In this document: positions 34,163 through 46,005 of the stretch, one piece after another
Numbering within the stretch: position 1 is the stretch's first letter
Layout: each line of letters opens with the position of its first letter
Assembly (NCBI GenBank): GCA_023212695.1
Contig: JALCCG010000007.1
Coordinates: 124,001 to 188,000, forward strand
DNA: 64,000 nt
Reading direction: 5' to 3'
Origin: Sporisorium sorghi
Lineage: Eukaryota; Basidiomycota; Ustilaginomycetes; Ustilaginales; Ustilaginaceae
Notes under the pieces: generated by a model
The model's input: only the letters and a program-made list of their open reading frames with translations
Databases searched by the model: none
Told to the model about the DNA's origin: nothing
Translations under genes and position numbers: made by a program

Positions 34163-35509
34163 TTACACCCAAGTGGGTTGAACTTTGAACAGTTTCGCAT
34201 CTTCGGTTTCGCTTGCCACTTTCTTCGAAACCTTCTCCGTACTCTGATCCTCCGTCGAAATGCGCCAGATATCCGCACCCAGTCCAGACAGCTTTTCCGC
34301 TAAATGAACATAACCGCGATCAATATGCTGCACACCGCCAACTTCAGTTGTACCCTCAGATACAAGCCCTGCCAATATTAAAGCAGCTCCTGCACGCAGA
34401 TCAGTTGCAGTTACCTTGGCTCCCTTAAGCTCGGCGCCACCAGTCACGATGGCAGAACGTCCTTCGACTTTAATCTCCGCATTCATCAGCTGGAATTCAT
34501 CCACATGCATGAAGCGGTTCTCGAATACCGTTTCTGTAACCACACTTGTACCTTCCGACACCAGCAAGAGCGCCATCATCTGCGATTGCATGTCAGTTGG
34601 GAATCCAGGGTAAGGCAATGTTTTAACATCAACCGACTTCAAAGGTTTGTCAGCGATAACGCGAATCCCATTCTCATCCGGTTCAATGGTAATCCCCATC
34701 TCTTCCATCTTGGAAATGACAGGTCCGAGATGATCGGCAATGGCACCTTCTACATAAACATCCCCGCCTGTGATCGCTGCAGCCGCCATAAAGGTACCTG
34801 CTTCAATCCGGTCTGGAATCACGTTATGCTCGACGCCATGCATCTTCTCAACGCCCTCAATGCGGATTACACCTGTGCCCGCACCGCGAACTTTGGCACC
34901 CATGGCATTCAGGTAATTCGCTAAATCGACAATTTCCGGCTCTTTTGCCGCATTTTCGATTACCGTAACCCCTTCAGCCAATGTAGCAGCCATCATAATA
35001 TTTTCTGTAGCACCTACGCTGGCGACGTCCAAGTAGACCTTCGCTCCACGCAATCTGCCGTTGCTCTTCGCTTCAATATATCCTTGTCCGAGGCTAATCT
35101 CAGCCCCGAGAGCTTCAAATCCTTTTAGGTGTTGATCAATAGGTCTCGTGCCGATAGCACATCCCCCTGGAAGTGAAATCCGGGTTCGTCCACAACGTGC
35201 CAATAAAGGTCCCATGACCAGAAAAGACGCTCGCATCTTCCGCACCCATTCATAAGGCGCTTCACATGTCGTTATGTGCTCTGCATTCACACGTATCACT
35301 TCATCTTGATATGTAATGCCCGCACCAAGCGACTCCAATACTTTACTGATTGTAATTACATCGTCAAGAGGAGGTGCGTCAATGATAACACTTTCCCCAA
35401 CTTCCCCTAGTAGAGAGGCAGCGATGATCGGAAGAACTGAATTTTTTGCTCCGCTGACTTTGACGCTTCCGGTCAGTCTTTTGCCACCGCGGACGATAAA
35501 TTTGCTCAT
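34163..35509 (-). CDS. murA: UDP-N-acetylglucosamine 1-carboxyvinyltransferase MurA
   Basis: MurA transfers enolpyruvate from PEP to UDP-GlcNAc, the first committed step of peptidoglycan synthesis, and is the target of fosfomycin. The ATG at 35509 (a second ATG directly before it at 35512) follows GGAGGG; it gives 448 residues. Seen: [14 protein letters not shown] (Lys/Asn site), the PEP-reactive loop [14 protein letters not shown] with the catalytic Cys ~117, and the EPSP-like repeats to the end. About 20 polar residues extend the C-terminus beyond the usual end. The longer frame to 35698 lacks a ribosome binding site. Confidence 0.95.
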   Translation of the reverse strand: MSKFIVRGGKRLTGSVKVSGAKNSVLPIIAASLLGEVGESVIIDAPPLDDVITISKVLESLGAGITYQDEVIRVNAEHITTCEAPYEWVRKMRASFLVMGPLLARCGRTRISLPGGCAIGTRPIDQHLKGFEALGAEISLGQGYIEAKSNGRLRGAKVYLDVASVGATENIMMAATLAEGVTVIENAAKEPEIVDLANYLNAMGAKVRGAGTGVIRIEGVEKMHGVEHNVIPDRIEAGTFMAAAAITGGDVYVEGAIADHLGPVISKMEEMGITIEPDENGIRVIADKPLKSVDVKTLPYPGFPTDMQSQMMALLLVSEGTSVVTETVFENRFMHVDEFQLMNAEIKVEGRSAIVTGGAELKGAKVTATDLRAGAALILAGLVSEGTTEVGGVQHIDRGYVHLAEKLSGLGADIWRISTEDQSTEKVSKKVASETEDAKLFKVQPTWV

Positions 35510-35512
35510 CAT

Positions 35513-36015
35513 GGTTTCCCTCCGCGTCCATAATTTTCCTGATATGCTTGTGTTCGTTTTAGTTGTTGCTAATTCCCTAACTTTCATCTTAACATTAGTG
35601 ATTTCCGCCAAACAAGCGATTTTTGAACTATTTATGACATCTGATATGGTGTCTACACCAGGAACCGGACATCCATAATGCCACCTTATGTGAAACATCT
35701 GTTATCCGCAGTATGGACCTACGAAAGGTACCATGACCGACCAGCTCTTGTCAATGCATAACAATTACCGGGTGAACATTATAGTCCGGAAGTCATACCG
35801 TCCGCCCGATCAAGTCCTTAATCTCAGTGTTAACATAATAAAATGCGTTTATTCGACATCTTATTTCAAGCAACCTAACAGTGATATAACCAATCATACA
35901 ATAATTAAAACAGACGAGTAAAATATCGCCAAACACATACAGATCATGCAACAGATTTCTTTAAAAGACGCCTTGCTGCATATCCCTTTGTGTAATGTTT
36001 ACAGCCATACCCTTG
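35513..36015. other. Gene-free region upstream of murA
   Basis: About 500 bp without a credible reading frame on either strand. In relatives a ywmB-like gene can lie here; none is visible. The right half is AT-rich. No clear promoter or terminator hairpin could be assigned. Confidence 0.45.
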
Positions 36016-36270
36016 CTAAAACATATATCGGATCATTTGACTCCATGTAATATAGTCAATTAGGAATTCAGCAACGAATCGTCCAAGCACCACAGCCAGC
36101 AGTAAATGCAACAGCTTACCCTGTGGTCCTTTGGGATGGCGGACAACCAAATCCAGCTTTACTTGCTGCAGTGCCCACCAAGCCAGTGCGATACAGATCA
36201 GTGAAATGACAATGGAGAGTAATCCATTGACACCGACTGCACTGATGGAATTAGATAAATCCTGGTTCAT
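36016..36270 (-). CDS. DUF1146 family small membrane protein (YwzB-like)
   Basis: An 84-residue protein with two hydrophobic segments (GVNGLLSIVISLICIALAWW and LLHLLLAVVLGRFVAEFLI) and the conserved pattern ALQQVKLDLVVRHPKGPQGK between them, as in the DUF1146/YwzB family next to atpC or murA in Bacillaceae. ATG 36270 follows GGGGGAGGG closely. Function is unknown. Confidence 0.85.
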   Translation of the reverse strand: MNQDLSNSISAVGVNGLLSIVISLICIALAWWALQQVKLDLVVRHPKGPQGKLLHLLLAVVLGRFVAEFLIDYITWSQMIRYMF

Positions 36271-36606
36271 ATTCCCTCCCCCTACATATATTATCATGCC
36301 CTATTCAGGACCGACTCTTCTATAATACTTGGCTGGAGGCTAAGAATCCAGCACTTTCTAGCCACATTTCCTCGGAAATAATAAAGTCTTGTCAACATCT
36401 TCTATATTAGAGCGTTTACACACGATTATATGAAGCCAATATTTCCAATATTTTCTCTCCAAATTATGACAATTCCTTGCTCCAATCCCATAAAATCTTC
36501 CTTAGACTTCTATTTATACCACTCGAATATCAAAAAAATACCCGGACTCCAAAATATAGTCCAGGCATGATAAACCTGTCTCACTCCTACTTCAACTCCC
36601 CTTACA
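36271..36606. other. Intergenic with a terminator
   Basis: AT-rich stretch of 330 bp. It contains the terminator of the upstream 92-residue gene at 36534-36562 and otherwise no recognisable feature. Confidence 0.5.
36534..36562 (-). terminator. Terminator of the 92-residue protein gene
   Basis: Arms GGACT (36544-36548) and AGTCC (36558-36562) followed on the minus strand by GGGTA and seven Ts. Short stem, good T-run. Confidence 0.6.
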
Positions 36607-36885
36607 CTATTCCGCCGTTGCCACAACAATCGTTCCGTAAGCAGCTGACGAGCCGGTTAACAGTGCGGCCATCTGCAATAACTCGATGCTAAACACTCGT
36701 CGGTCGTGGGCTTCTATTACATAGGTTAATGCAGGAGCTCCGACCCGGGTGATGACCAGAGATATAGGTTCGTCCGAAAAATTGCTAATCGTAACAGAAG
36801 CATCGACACCAGCTTGATGTTCATAGAAAGATTTGCCGACACTGGGAGCCAAGGAGAAGATTTGTTCCGGAAGCAGTATAGCCAT
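36607..36885 (-). CDS. Small beta-rich protein of unknown function
   Basis: A 92-residue protein with GGGAGG 8 nt before the ATG. No signal peptide or membrane helix. The sequence alternates beta strands: ASVTISNFSDEPISLVITRV, then LTYVIEAHDRRVFSIELLQM, then YGTIVVATAE, resembling a single jelly-roll or Ig-like subunit. The pattern recalls small structural proteins of spore surfaces or appendages, but I cannot assign a family. It is a single-gene unit between the atp operon and the DUF1146 gene, with its own terminator. Confidence 0.7.
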   Translation of the reverse strand: MAILLPEQIFSLAPSVGKSFYEHQAGVDASVTISNFSDEPISLVITRVGAPALTYVIEAHDRRVFSIELLQMAALLTGSSAAYGTIVVATAE

Positions 36886-37027
36886 AGGGATGACCTCCCT
36901 TCTCTCTTTAATACTACATCATATGTAACGAATCTATTAAAAGCGATGGTTAACAGCGTATGATAAACGCCCGTTTCATAGATTTGCCTCACCATTCCCG
37001 GCTATTCTTCATTGGGTTCTCTTAGAA

Positions 37028-37063
37028 TAAAAAAACAGCCCGCTGCTATTATAGCATCGAGCT
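37028..37063 (-). terminator. Terminator of the atp operon
   Basis: Nested arms CAGC..TGCT (from 37036) and AGCA..GCTG (to 37063), followed on the minus strand by seven Ts, 10 bp after the atpC stop. Confidence 0.8.
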
Positions 37064-37072
37064 GCCTTATTA

Positions 37073-37474
37073 TTATTTGGAGATCTTAATCCGGTTCATG
37101 GCTCTTTGCAGTGCCAATTCCGCGCGACGATGATCAACTTCATCCTGTCTTCCCTTCGCATTCAGGCGAGTTTCTGCTCTTTCCTTCGCGGCTTCTGCAC
37201 GCTCCAGATCGATTTCTCCCGCTCTCTCTGCGCTTTCCGCCAGGATGACAATCTTATCTTTACGGACTTCGACGAAACCGCCTTGTACCGCAAACGGGGT
37301 TCTCTCGTTGCCGATCTTCACATAAACTGGCGCTATCTGAAGCGGTGTAACGAAGGAAATATGACCAGGCAAGATGCCCAGTTCTCCCTCGACCCCACGC
37401 ACCGTAACACTGTTCACCTGCTCGGAGTAGACCAGCCGATCTGGCGTTACGATTTCCAACAAAATGGTGCTCAC
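37073..37474 (-). CDS. atpC: ATP synthase F1 epsilon subunit
   Basis: Epsilon belongs to the central stalk and regulates ATP hydrolysis. About 133 residues: an N-terminal beta sandwich (LEIVTPDRLVYSEQVNSVTV, GELGILPGHISFVTPL) and a C-terminal helical hairpin (ERAEAAKERAETRLN to ALQRAMNRIKISK). The preferred start is GTG 37474, seven nt from GGAGG and giving the family start (M)STILLEIV; the ATG at 37480 is too close to the ribosome binding site. It is the last gene of the operon, and a nested stem-loop separates it from atpD. Confidence 0.95.
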   Translation of the reverse strand: MSTILLEIVTPDRLVYSEQVNSVTVRGVEGELGILPGHISFVTPLQIAPVYVKIGNERTPFAVQGGFVEVRKDKIVILAESAERAGEIDLERAEAAKERAETRLNAKGRQDEVDHRRAELALQRAMNRIKISK

Positions 37475-37512
37475 TTCCATCCCTCCTCACCGTTTTCCGC
37501 AGAAAACTCGCG

Positions 37513-37557
37513 CAGCAGACCTCACAGTCCCACTGTGAGTACTGTTTTGGTCTGCTG
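37513..37557 (-). other. Nested stem-loop between atpD and atpC
   Basis: Outer arms CAGCAGACC (37513-37521) and GGTCTGCTG (37549-37557), 9 bp; inner arms TCACAGT (37522-37528) and ACTGTGA (37532-37538), loop of three. No T-run follows, so termination is unlikely; atpC lies 40 bp downstream. Confidence 0.75.
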
Positions 37558-37573
37558 ATCACGGAGCGTCAGC

Positions 37574-38998
<1,425 letters not shown>

Positions 38999-39091
38999 TC
39001 ACCTCTAGCGGTGAACGATGATCGTAAAAAGCGGCTGCTCATGACATTGCCGCATATCCGTTAAATACTAAGTTAAGAATTCCATCGTGCA

Positions 39092-39952
39092 TTACTGCTG
39101 AGCGTTAGCCCCGCCCACAATCTCGGAAATTTCCTGCGTTATGGCAGCCTGACGAGCACGGTTGTATGTGAGGTTCAGCTCATTGATCATCTTGCTCGCA
39201 TTCTTAGTTGCTGCTCCCATAGCCGTCATTTTCGCACCAAGCTCACTGGCCTTGGCATTCAGCATCGCACTGAAAATCAACGTTTCTGCATATTTCGGAA
39301 GAAGAACCTCAAGCACGCCTTCAGGAGACGGTTCATACTCATATCCTGTCATGTTCCCACTGCCGCCAATGTTCTCCATCGGGAGCAGCTTGGAGATCTC
39401 CTGAAGCTGAGTCAAGGCATTCACGAATTGGTTGTAACACAGGTATAACTCATCAATCTGACCCAGCTCATATTGCTGAACCGCCGCGTTAGCGATGGTC
39501 TTAATATCTGCATAGGTCGGACTGTCGGAAAGATCGGTGAGTTCCTCAACAACCGGAAGTCCACGACGACGGAAATAATCCCGTCCTTTCCGTCCGATTA
39601 CAAACAGGCAATACTCGTCCTTGGACTGATGGCGTTCTGCGATAAAGTTCGATACTTTACGCAAAATGTTGGAGTTTGATGCACCAGCAAGACCACGGTC
39701 CGAAGTGATAACCAGATAACCGGTTTTCTTCACTTCACGCTTCTCCAGCATAGGATGGCTGATTCCCTTGGTTCCAGCAGCGATGCTGCCTACCACTTCT
39801 TTCAGCTTCTCAGAGTATGGAAGTGCAGAGGTTGCCTTCTCTTGAGCTCTTCTCAGCTTGGCAGCGGCAACCATTTCCATCGCCTTGGTGATCTGCCTGG
39901 TGTTCTGAACACTCTTGATCTGCCGCTTAATATCACGTAATCCTCTTGCCAT
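39092..39952 (-). CDS. atpG: ATP synthase F1 gamma subunit
   Basis: Gamma forms the rotating shaft in the alpha3-beta3 head. 286 residues with the N-terminal coiled-coil helix ([20 protein letters not shown], then [16 protein letters not shown]), the Rossmann-like middle ([18 protein letters not shown]) and the C-terminal helix ([19 protein letters not shown]). AAGGTGG is 7 nt from the ATG. The 5' region carries five degenerate hairpin repeats, the last of which touches this ribosome binding site. Confidence 0.97.
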   Translation of the reverse strand: MARGLRDIKRQIKSVQNTRQITKAMEMVAAAKLRRAQEKATSALPYSEKLKEVVGSIAAGTKGISHPMLEKREVKKTGYLVITSDRGLAGASNSNILRKVSNFIAERHQSKDEYCLFVIGRKGRDYFRRRGLPVVEELTDLSDSPTYADIKTIANAAVQQYELGQIDELYLCYNQFVNALTQLQEISKLLPMENIGGSGNMTGYEYEPSPEGVLEVLLPKYAETLIFSAMLNAKASELGAKMTAMGAATKNASKMINELNLTYNRARQAAITQEISEIVGGANAQQ

Positions 39953-39965
39953 GTTTTCACCACCT

Positions 39966-40155
39966 TAAACTTTGGCAAAGCCAAAGTTACTTCGTAAGCA
40001 TAAGCCTAGCTCTGGCGAAACCAAAGCTGACTTCGTAAGCAACACATAACTTCGGGTACAGCCAAAGTTACTCCGTACGCGTAGACCAAGCTTTGGCTAG
40101 GACCAAAGCCACACCTTTAGTAATACCACTTTGGTCACAGCCAAAGCTACATTCC
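39966..40155. repeat. Five degenerate ~40-bp tandem repeats with inverted arms, atpA-atpG gap
   Basis: Core TTTGGC-type motifs start at 39971, 40011, 40051, 40092 and 40130, spacings 40, 40, 41 and 38 bp. Each unit contains an interrupted palindrome: CTTTGGC/GCCAAAG, CTCTGGC/CCAAAG, CTTCGGG/GCCAAAG, CTTTGGC/CCAAAG, CTTTGGT/GCCAAAG. Copies one to three also share CTTCGTAAGC-type ends with a second small stem (TTAC/GTAA). Confidence 0.85.
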
Positions 40156-40172
40156 ATATGATGAAAGAGGAT

Positions 40173-40189
40173 GCCGGGCGTAACCCGGC
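40173..40189 (-). other. GC-rich hairpin after atpA
   Basis: Arms GCCGGG (40173-40178) and CCCGGC (40184-40189) with a five-base loop, directly after the atpA stop on the minus strand and before the repeat block. No T-run. Confidence 0.6.
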
Positions 40190-40218
40190 TCCCCTCCTAT
40201 TAACTTGCTTTAAGGAAC

Positions 40219-41748
<1,530 letters not shown>

Positions 41749-41751
41749 CTA

Positions 41752-42297
41752 CTATGCTCGTCTATTAAAAGACTTTTCAAGACGTTCCAGCTTCCCGGCA
41801 AGGCTTCCGTCATACAGCTTGTCGCCAATGATTACTTTCAGGCCTCCGAGCAAGCTCTCGTCCACAACATTGGTAACCCGGATATTCTGATGTGCTAACT
41901 GTCCGAATTCCGAAGCCACCTGTTCTTTTTCCTGATCGCTAAGCGGGTAGGTGGAGAATACAGTGGCGTCCGCCATTCCTAAGCTTGCACCTTGTATCTT
42001 CACATAACTGTTCAGCAGTTCGGCGAACATTTCTGTGCGCCCTCTGTCAAGAAGCAATTCGATCGTGTTCAATACAGGCTGCGACACTTTCCCTGCCAAC
42101 GCCTGGCTGATTACGTTCATCTTCACAGACTGGGGGATATTCGGTGTGGAGATGAATTTCTGAATGTCGGAATCGCCTTCAATGGCAGATACGACAGCCC
42201 GCAACTCCTCTTCCACTTCCAGACCCTTCTGCTGCTGAGCCGCCACATCGAACAGCGCCCGCGCATATCGCTTGGCTGCTACTGTATTTTGGCTCAT
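41752..42297 (-). CDS. atpH: ATP synthase F1 delta subunit
   Basis: Delta links the peripheral stalk to the F1 head. 181 residues: an N-terminal helical bundle (TVAAKRYARALFDVAAQQQK) and the C-terminal conserved stretch VDESLLGGLKVIIGDKLYDG. Its ATG overlaps the atpF stop by four bases (ATGA), showing translational coupling; AGGAGG lies six nt upstream. Confidence 0.96.
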   Translation of the reverse strand: MSQNTVAAKRYARALFDVAAQQQKGLEVEEELRAVVSAIEGDSDIQKFISTPNIPQSVKMNVISQALAGKVSQPVLNTIELLLDRGRTEMFAELLNSYVKIQGASLGMADATVFSTYPLSDQEKEQVASEFGQLAHQNIRVTNVVDESLLGGLKVIIGDKLYDGSLAGKLERLEKSFNRRA

Positions 42298-42782
42298 GGT
42301 CTGCCTCCTACCTCTTTAAGGTATTGATCCACCAGTTCTTCTTGAGCTTTGTCATTCTTTACTTCCCGCTCAATCAGCTTGGTAGCGATTTTCACGGAAA
42401 CACTGCCGATCTCATTGCGGAGTTCTTCGACAGCTTTCTTCTTCTCGTTGTCGATATCACGAACGGCTTCGACTTTCAGGCGGATCGCCTCTTCCTTGGC
42501 CTGTTCCATAATTTGCTCTGCTTGTTTGTTGCTAGTTTGTCTGGAACGCTCGATGATTTCGTGAGCATCTTGACGCGCTTGCTCCAGTGCCTTCTTCTGC
42601 TCTTCTACATAAGCAGTTGCCTGCTGACGGGTCTGTGCCGCTTCGTTCATCTGGCTCATTACCAGCTCACGACGCTGCTCCATGATGCCGAACAATTTGC
42701 TGAACGCAAACTTTTGAAGCAAGAGGTAAAGAATAACAAACGCGATAATTGTGATTACCATATTTTCCCATAAAATTATCAT
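42294..42782 (-). CDS. atpF: ATP synthase Fo subunit b
   Basis: Peripheral stalk subunit, 162 residues: one N-terminal membrane helix (MVITIIAFVILYLLLQKFAF) and a long charged amphipathic helix (EQRRELVMSQMNEAAQTRQQ and beyond). ATG 42782 has AGGAG eight nt upstream; a GTG three codons earlier is inside the ribosome binding site. It overlaps atpH. Confidence 0.95.
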   Translation of the reverse strand: MIILWENMVITIIAFVILYLLLQKFAFSKLFGIMEQRRELVMSQMNEAAQTRQQATAYVEEQKKALEQARQDAHEIIERSRQTSNKQAEQIMEQAKEEAIRLKVEAVRDIDNEKKKAVEELRNEIGSVSVKIATKLIEREVKNDKAQEELVDQYLKEVGGRP

Positions 42783-42877
42783 TGAGGTCACTCCTTTCCA
42801 TCAACACGAAGTGCGGTGCCTAACAAAACGAAGGCGCGGATGGCATCGGCCCTCCCCGCCAAACCGTTGTATTGTTA

Positions 42878-43105
<228 letters not shown>

Positions 43106-43196
43106 TTAAAATTGTTTCAAAATTGAAATTTGGTGAAACTATAGAAAATATCTCATTCGAAAATCACCGCGGTTACGGCGGATTCGTCCGAGTTGA

Positions 43197-43958
43197 TCAA
43201 TGCTCTTCGTGAATCGTAGTTTGCGAGATGTATACCATCGTCAAAATCGTAAAGATAAACGCCTGCAACGCACCGATGAAGATACTGAAACCTTGCCATG
43301 CAGCCATAAATGGAATGCCCCAGAAGCCGGTTTTCAGAATCACCGTGATCAGAACCTCACCAGCAAAGATGTTGGCATAAAGCCGGATTGCCAGAGCTAT
43401 CGGTTTTGCCAGGTTCTCAATGATATTGAGCGGCAAGAAGATCGGGAACGGTTCGATGTAGTGCTTCAGGTAATGCTTGCGATTCAGTTTCAAGCCCAGA
43501 TAGTTCATGAGAATGAACACGACAATCGCAAGACCGGCCGTAACGGAAATGTCCGCTGTTGGCGACTTCCACCACAATACGTGGGCGTAGTGGCCATGTT
43601 CAAGTCCGAGCGTAGCCAGAATTGGCTGACCAAAGACTGTGAAGTTTTCCGGCAAGTCGGTGATAACTGAGAACGGCAAGCCCAGCAAGTTGGCTACAAA
43701 AATGAACAGAATCAGAGTAAGCCCTAATGATATGTAAGCCTTCCCTTTCTTCAGATCCATCGCACTTGCTACGACGCCTTGCACAAATTCCACTACCCAT
43801 TCCATGAAGTTTTGCAGTTTGGAAGGGTTTTCGACAGAAAGATTACGTACAGCCAGTCGACATAATACGAACACCACCACACAGGTGACAAGAAGCATTA
43901 ATATCGCTGAAAGATCAATATTCAATCCGCCAAGTTTGATAATCGGTGAATCATGCAT
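43197..43958 (-). CDS. atpB: ATP synthase Fo subunit a
   Basis: The stator channel subunit, about 253 residues with five to six membrane helices. The essential arginine lies in KPIALAIRLYANIFAGEVLI; other family stretches are FVANLLGLPFSVITDLP and PNKL-like helix ends. ATG 43958 has AAGGGGTG about 11 nt upstream; the extension to 44132 is not protein-like. The frame fits the operon order atpI-B-E-F-H-A-G-D-C. Confidence 0.96.
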   Translation of the reverse strand: MHDSPIIKLGGLNIDLSAILMLLVTCVVVFVLCRLAVRNLSVENPSKLQNFMEWVVEFVQGVVASAMDLKKGKAYISLGLTLILFIFVANLLGLPFSVITDLPENFTVFGQPILATLGLEHGHYAHVLWWKSPTADISVTAGLAIVVFILMNYLGLKLNRKHYLKHYIEPFPIFLPLNIIENLAKPIALAIRLYANIFAGEVLITVILKTGFWGIPFMAAWQGFSIFIGALQAFIFTILTMVYISQTTIHEEH

Positions 43959-43993
43959 AAAATTGTTTTCACCCCTTTCCAAGTTAGCGCTGA

Positions 43994-44371
43994 TCAATGA
44001 TTGTTTCTCAAACTGAACACAATGCTGACAGGAATGGTCAACAATTGGGGTATGAACAGACCGGCGATTGCACTGCCGAGTGATACCTGCTCGAGTTTTG
44101 CGGCGAAGATTACAATCAGAAATCCGACACACAATCTCGTAATAAAGCCGAAGTTGTACCTTTTCGGTTCTGGATTGACGGCCAATTGCGCCAGCTGCTG
44201 CACTTTCATGGAGAGGAAGCGAACATTAAACAATCCCGCCGCCATGCCCATGATCAACCCCATAAAAACCGGGCGGTATTCCGGATAGAGAGCCCATCCG
44301 AGAAACAAGGCAGACAATAAGAGTAACGATACTCTAAATACAGCGTTCACAATGGAAGTCAAATCATTCAC
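43994..44371 (-). CDS. atpI: ATP synthase subunit I (AtpI)
   Basis: A 125-residue membrane protein with four predicted helices, of the AtpI family that helps assemble the c ring and may assist Mg2+ uptake. The conserved stretch GLIMGMAAGLFNVRFLSMKV is present. The start is GTG 44371, overlapping the stop of the gene before it. It stands at the head of the operon as in Bacillus. Confidence 0.88.
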   Translation of the reverse strand: MNDLTSIVNAVFRVSLLLLSALFLGWALYPEYRPVFMGLIMGMAAGLFNVRFLSMKVQQLAQLAVNPEPKRYNFGFITRLCVGFLIVIFAAKLEQVSLGSAIAGLFIPQLLTIPVSIVFSLRNNH

Positions 44372-44598
44372 GCCTGCGCCCCCAAAAACTTTTTAATGAG
44401 AAGAGCGATATTCAAAATCCCTAGAAAGAGCCCCGAAAGCGTACCAATGGCAAGCCACACTCTGGGCCCGTCCCACTGATTCATAAGCCAACGCCCGGTA
44501 AAAAAACCGATGAGAATGTAAGCGGCAAGCAAACCGCCCGCCCCGCTAATGTATAGCGCTATCAACCAAGGGTTATCTTGACTTTTCGGATTTTTCAT
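44368..44598 (-). CDS. AtpZ/AtpI-like small membrane protein
   Basis: A 76-residue protein with two membrane helices (LIALYISGAGGLLAAYILIG and VWLAIGTLSGLFLGILNIAL). It is of the AtpZ type that precedes atpI in many Firmicutes, and may help assemble the complex or move Mg2+/Ca2+. ATG 44598 has AGAGG five nt upstream. It overlaps atpI by four bases. Confidence 0.85.
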   Translation of the reverse strand: MKNPKSQDNPWLIALYISGAGGLLAAYILIGFFTGRWLMNQWDGPRVWLAIGTLSGLFLGILNIALLIKKFLGAQA

Positions 44599-44682
44599 AT
44601 GAACCTCTAATCCCAACTCATTTTACTGAATATTGCAAGAGTTTGTCAATGAATCGATTTTATTGAATTACCGTGTAGAATC

Positions 44683-44742
44683 GGCGTTTTGAGCAGTTCA
44701 AATTGCGCAAAACGCCGCGGTAACCGTACAGTTCAACTGTAT
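44683..44742 (-). other. Two hairpins between mnaA and the atp operon
   Basis: Arms GGCGTTTTG (44683-44691) and CAAAACGCC (44708-44716) form a 9-bp stem; a second small palindrome TACAGTT-AACTGTA is at about 44727-44741. No T-run follows on the minus strand, so termination of mnaA is uncertain. Confidence 0.5.
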
Positions 44743-44773
44743 GCTGTCCCCTTGCCAATCAGAATACGGTAAA

Positions 44774-45931
44774 CTATGCCTTTGTGAACATTCTGTGAAA
44801 TTCTTCGGGACGGTCTTTTCGGATACCGAAATGGTGCAAAATCGCATTGACAATCCGCTGCGAAGCTTGTCCATCGCCATACGGATTAGCGGCTTTGCTC
44901 ATCTTCTCATACAGTTCCTGATCCGTCAGAAGAACCTTGATCCGATCGTACACATTCTCTTCTTGGGTACCCACCAGCTCCAAAGTTCCCGCTTCAATGC
45001 CTTCCGGGCGTTCCGTTGTATCCCGAAGCACCAGCGTCGGCACGCCGAATGACGGAGCTTCCTCCTGCATGCCGCCGGAATCCGTAATGATGAGATGCGT
45101 ATGAGTATACATATTGTTCATGTCCACGACATCCAGCGGGTCAATCAGCTTAATCCGCGGATGATTCCCCAAAATACGGTGAGCCGGTTCCTTCACGGCA
45201 GGGCTCGGATGCACAGGATAGACGATAGCGATATCCTCGAATTCGTCGGCTATGCGCTTGACTGCCTCAAAAATCTGGCGATGCGGCTCCCCTTGGGATT
45301 CGCGGCGATGCGCCGTCATCAGGATCAAGCGTTTGCCCTTCGCCCAGTCCAGAACCGGATGGGTATAACCTTCACGCACCGTGTATTGGAACACGTCCGT
45401 AGCCGTATTACCCGTAACATAAATGCGGGATTCCGGTTTGTTCTCCTTGCGGAGATTCTCGGCGGACCAGTTCGTCGGCGCAAAGTGAAGATCAGCAAGC
45501 ACGCCAGTCAACTGACGGTTCATCTCCTCCGGATAAGGATTCAGCTTGTTCCAGGTTCGTAAACCTGCCTCTACGTGGCCTACCTGTATCTGCTGCAGGA
45601 AAGCGGCATAGCTAGCCAGGAACGTTGTCAGCGTGTCGCCATGCACCAGCACGATATCCGGCTTGGCCTCACGCAAGACAGGCTCTAGCCCCTCCAGAAC
45701 GCGAACTGTGATTTCGTTCAACGTCTGGCGGTCCTTCATCACATCCAAATCATAATCCGGGACAATCTTGAACACATCGAGCACCTGATCGAGCATTTGA
45801 CGGTGCTGTGCAGTTACACAAACCACCGATTCTATATGCTCAGGGTGACGCTGAAGCTCCAGAATAAGCGGCGCCATCTTGATCGCTTCGGGGCGGACCC
45901 CAAAAATAGTCATCACTTTCACTTTTGACAT
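44774..45931 (-). CDS. mnaA: UDP-N-acetylglucosamine 2-epimerase
   Basis: MnaA (WecB type) makes UDP-ManNAc from UDP-GlcNAc, the donor for TagA in linkage-unit synthesis. 385 residues with FGVRPEAIKMAPLI, CVTAQHRQMLDQVL, VLVHGDTLTTF, HVEAGLRTWNKLNPYPEE, MTAHRRESQGEPH and TDSGGMQEEAPSFGVPTLVL. GAGGGG lies about 11 nt upstream of the ATG. Its place between upp and the atp operon is the common one in Bacillaceae; its pathway partners are at 19-23 kb. Confidence 0.95.
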   Translation of the reverse strand: MSKVKVMTIFGVRPEAIKMAPLILELQRHPEHIESVVCVTAQHRQMLDQVLDVFKIVPDYDLDVMKDRQTLNEITVRVLEGLEPVLREAKPDIVLVHGDTLTTFLASYAAFLQQIQVGHVEAGLRTWNKLNPYPEEMNRQLTGVLADLHFAPTNWSAENLRKENKPESRIYVTGNTATDVFQYTVREGYTHPVLDWAKGKRLILMTAHRRESQGEPHRQIFEAVKRIADEFEDIAIVYPVHPSPAVKEPAHRILGNHPRIKLIDPLDVVDMNNMYTHTHLIITDSGGMQEEAPSFGVPTLVLRDTTERPEGIEAGTLELVGTQEENVYDRIKVLLTDQELYEKMSKAANPYGDGQASQRIVNAILHHFGIRKDRPEEFHRMFTKA

Positions 45932-46005
45932 GATTGAAAATACCCCTCTTTTTCATGCTTGTTATTCTCATTATTCAAGTTGCACAAATGGCTCAGGCTT
46001 GTCTC

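Noticed and set aside
39966..40155. CRISPR array
   Set aside because: Units are degenerate, directly adjacent without unique spacers, and no cas genes are nearby.
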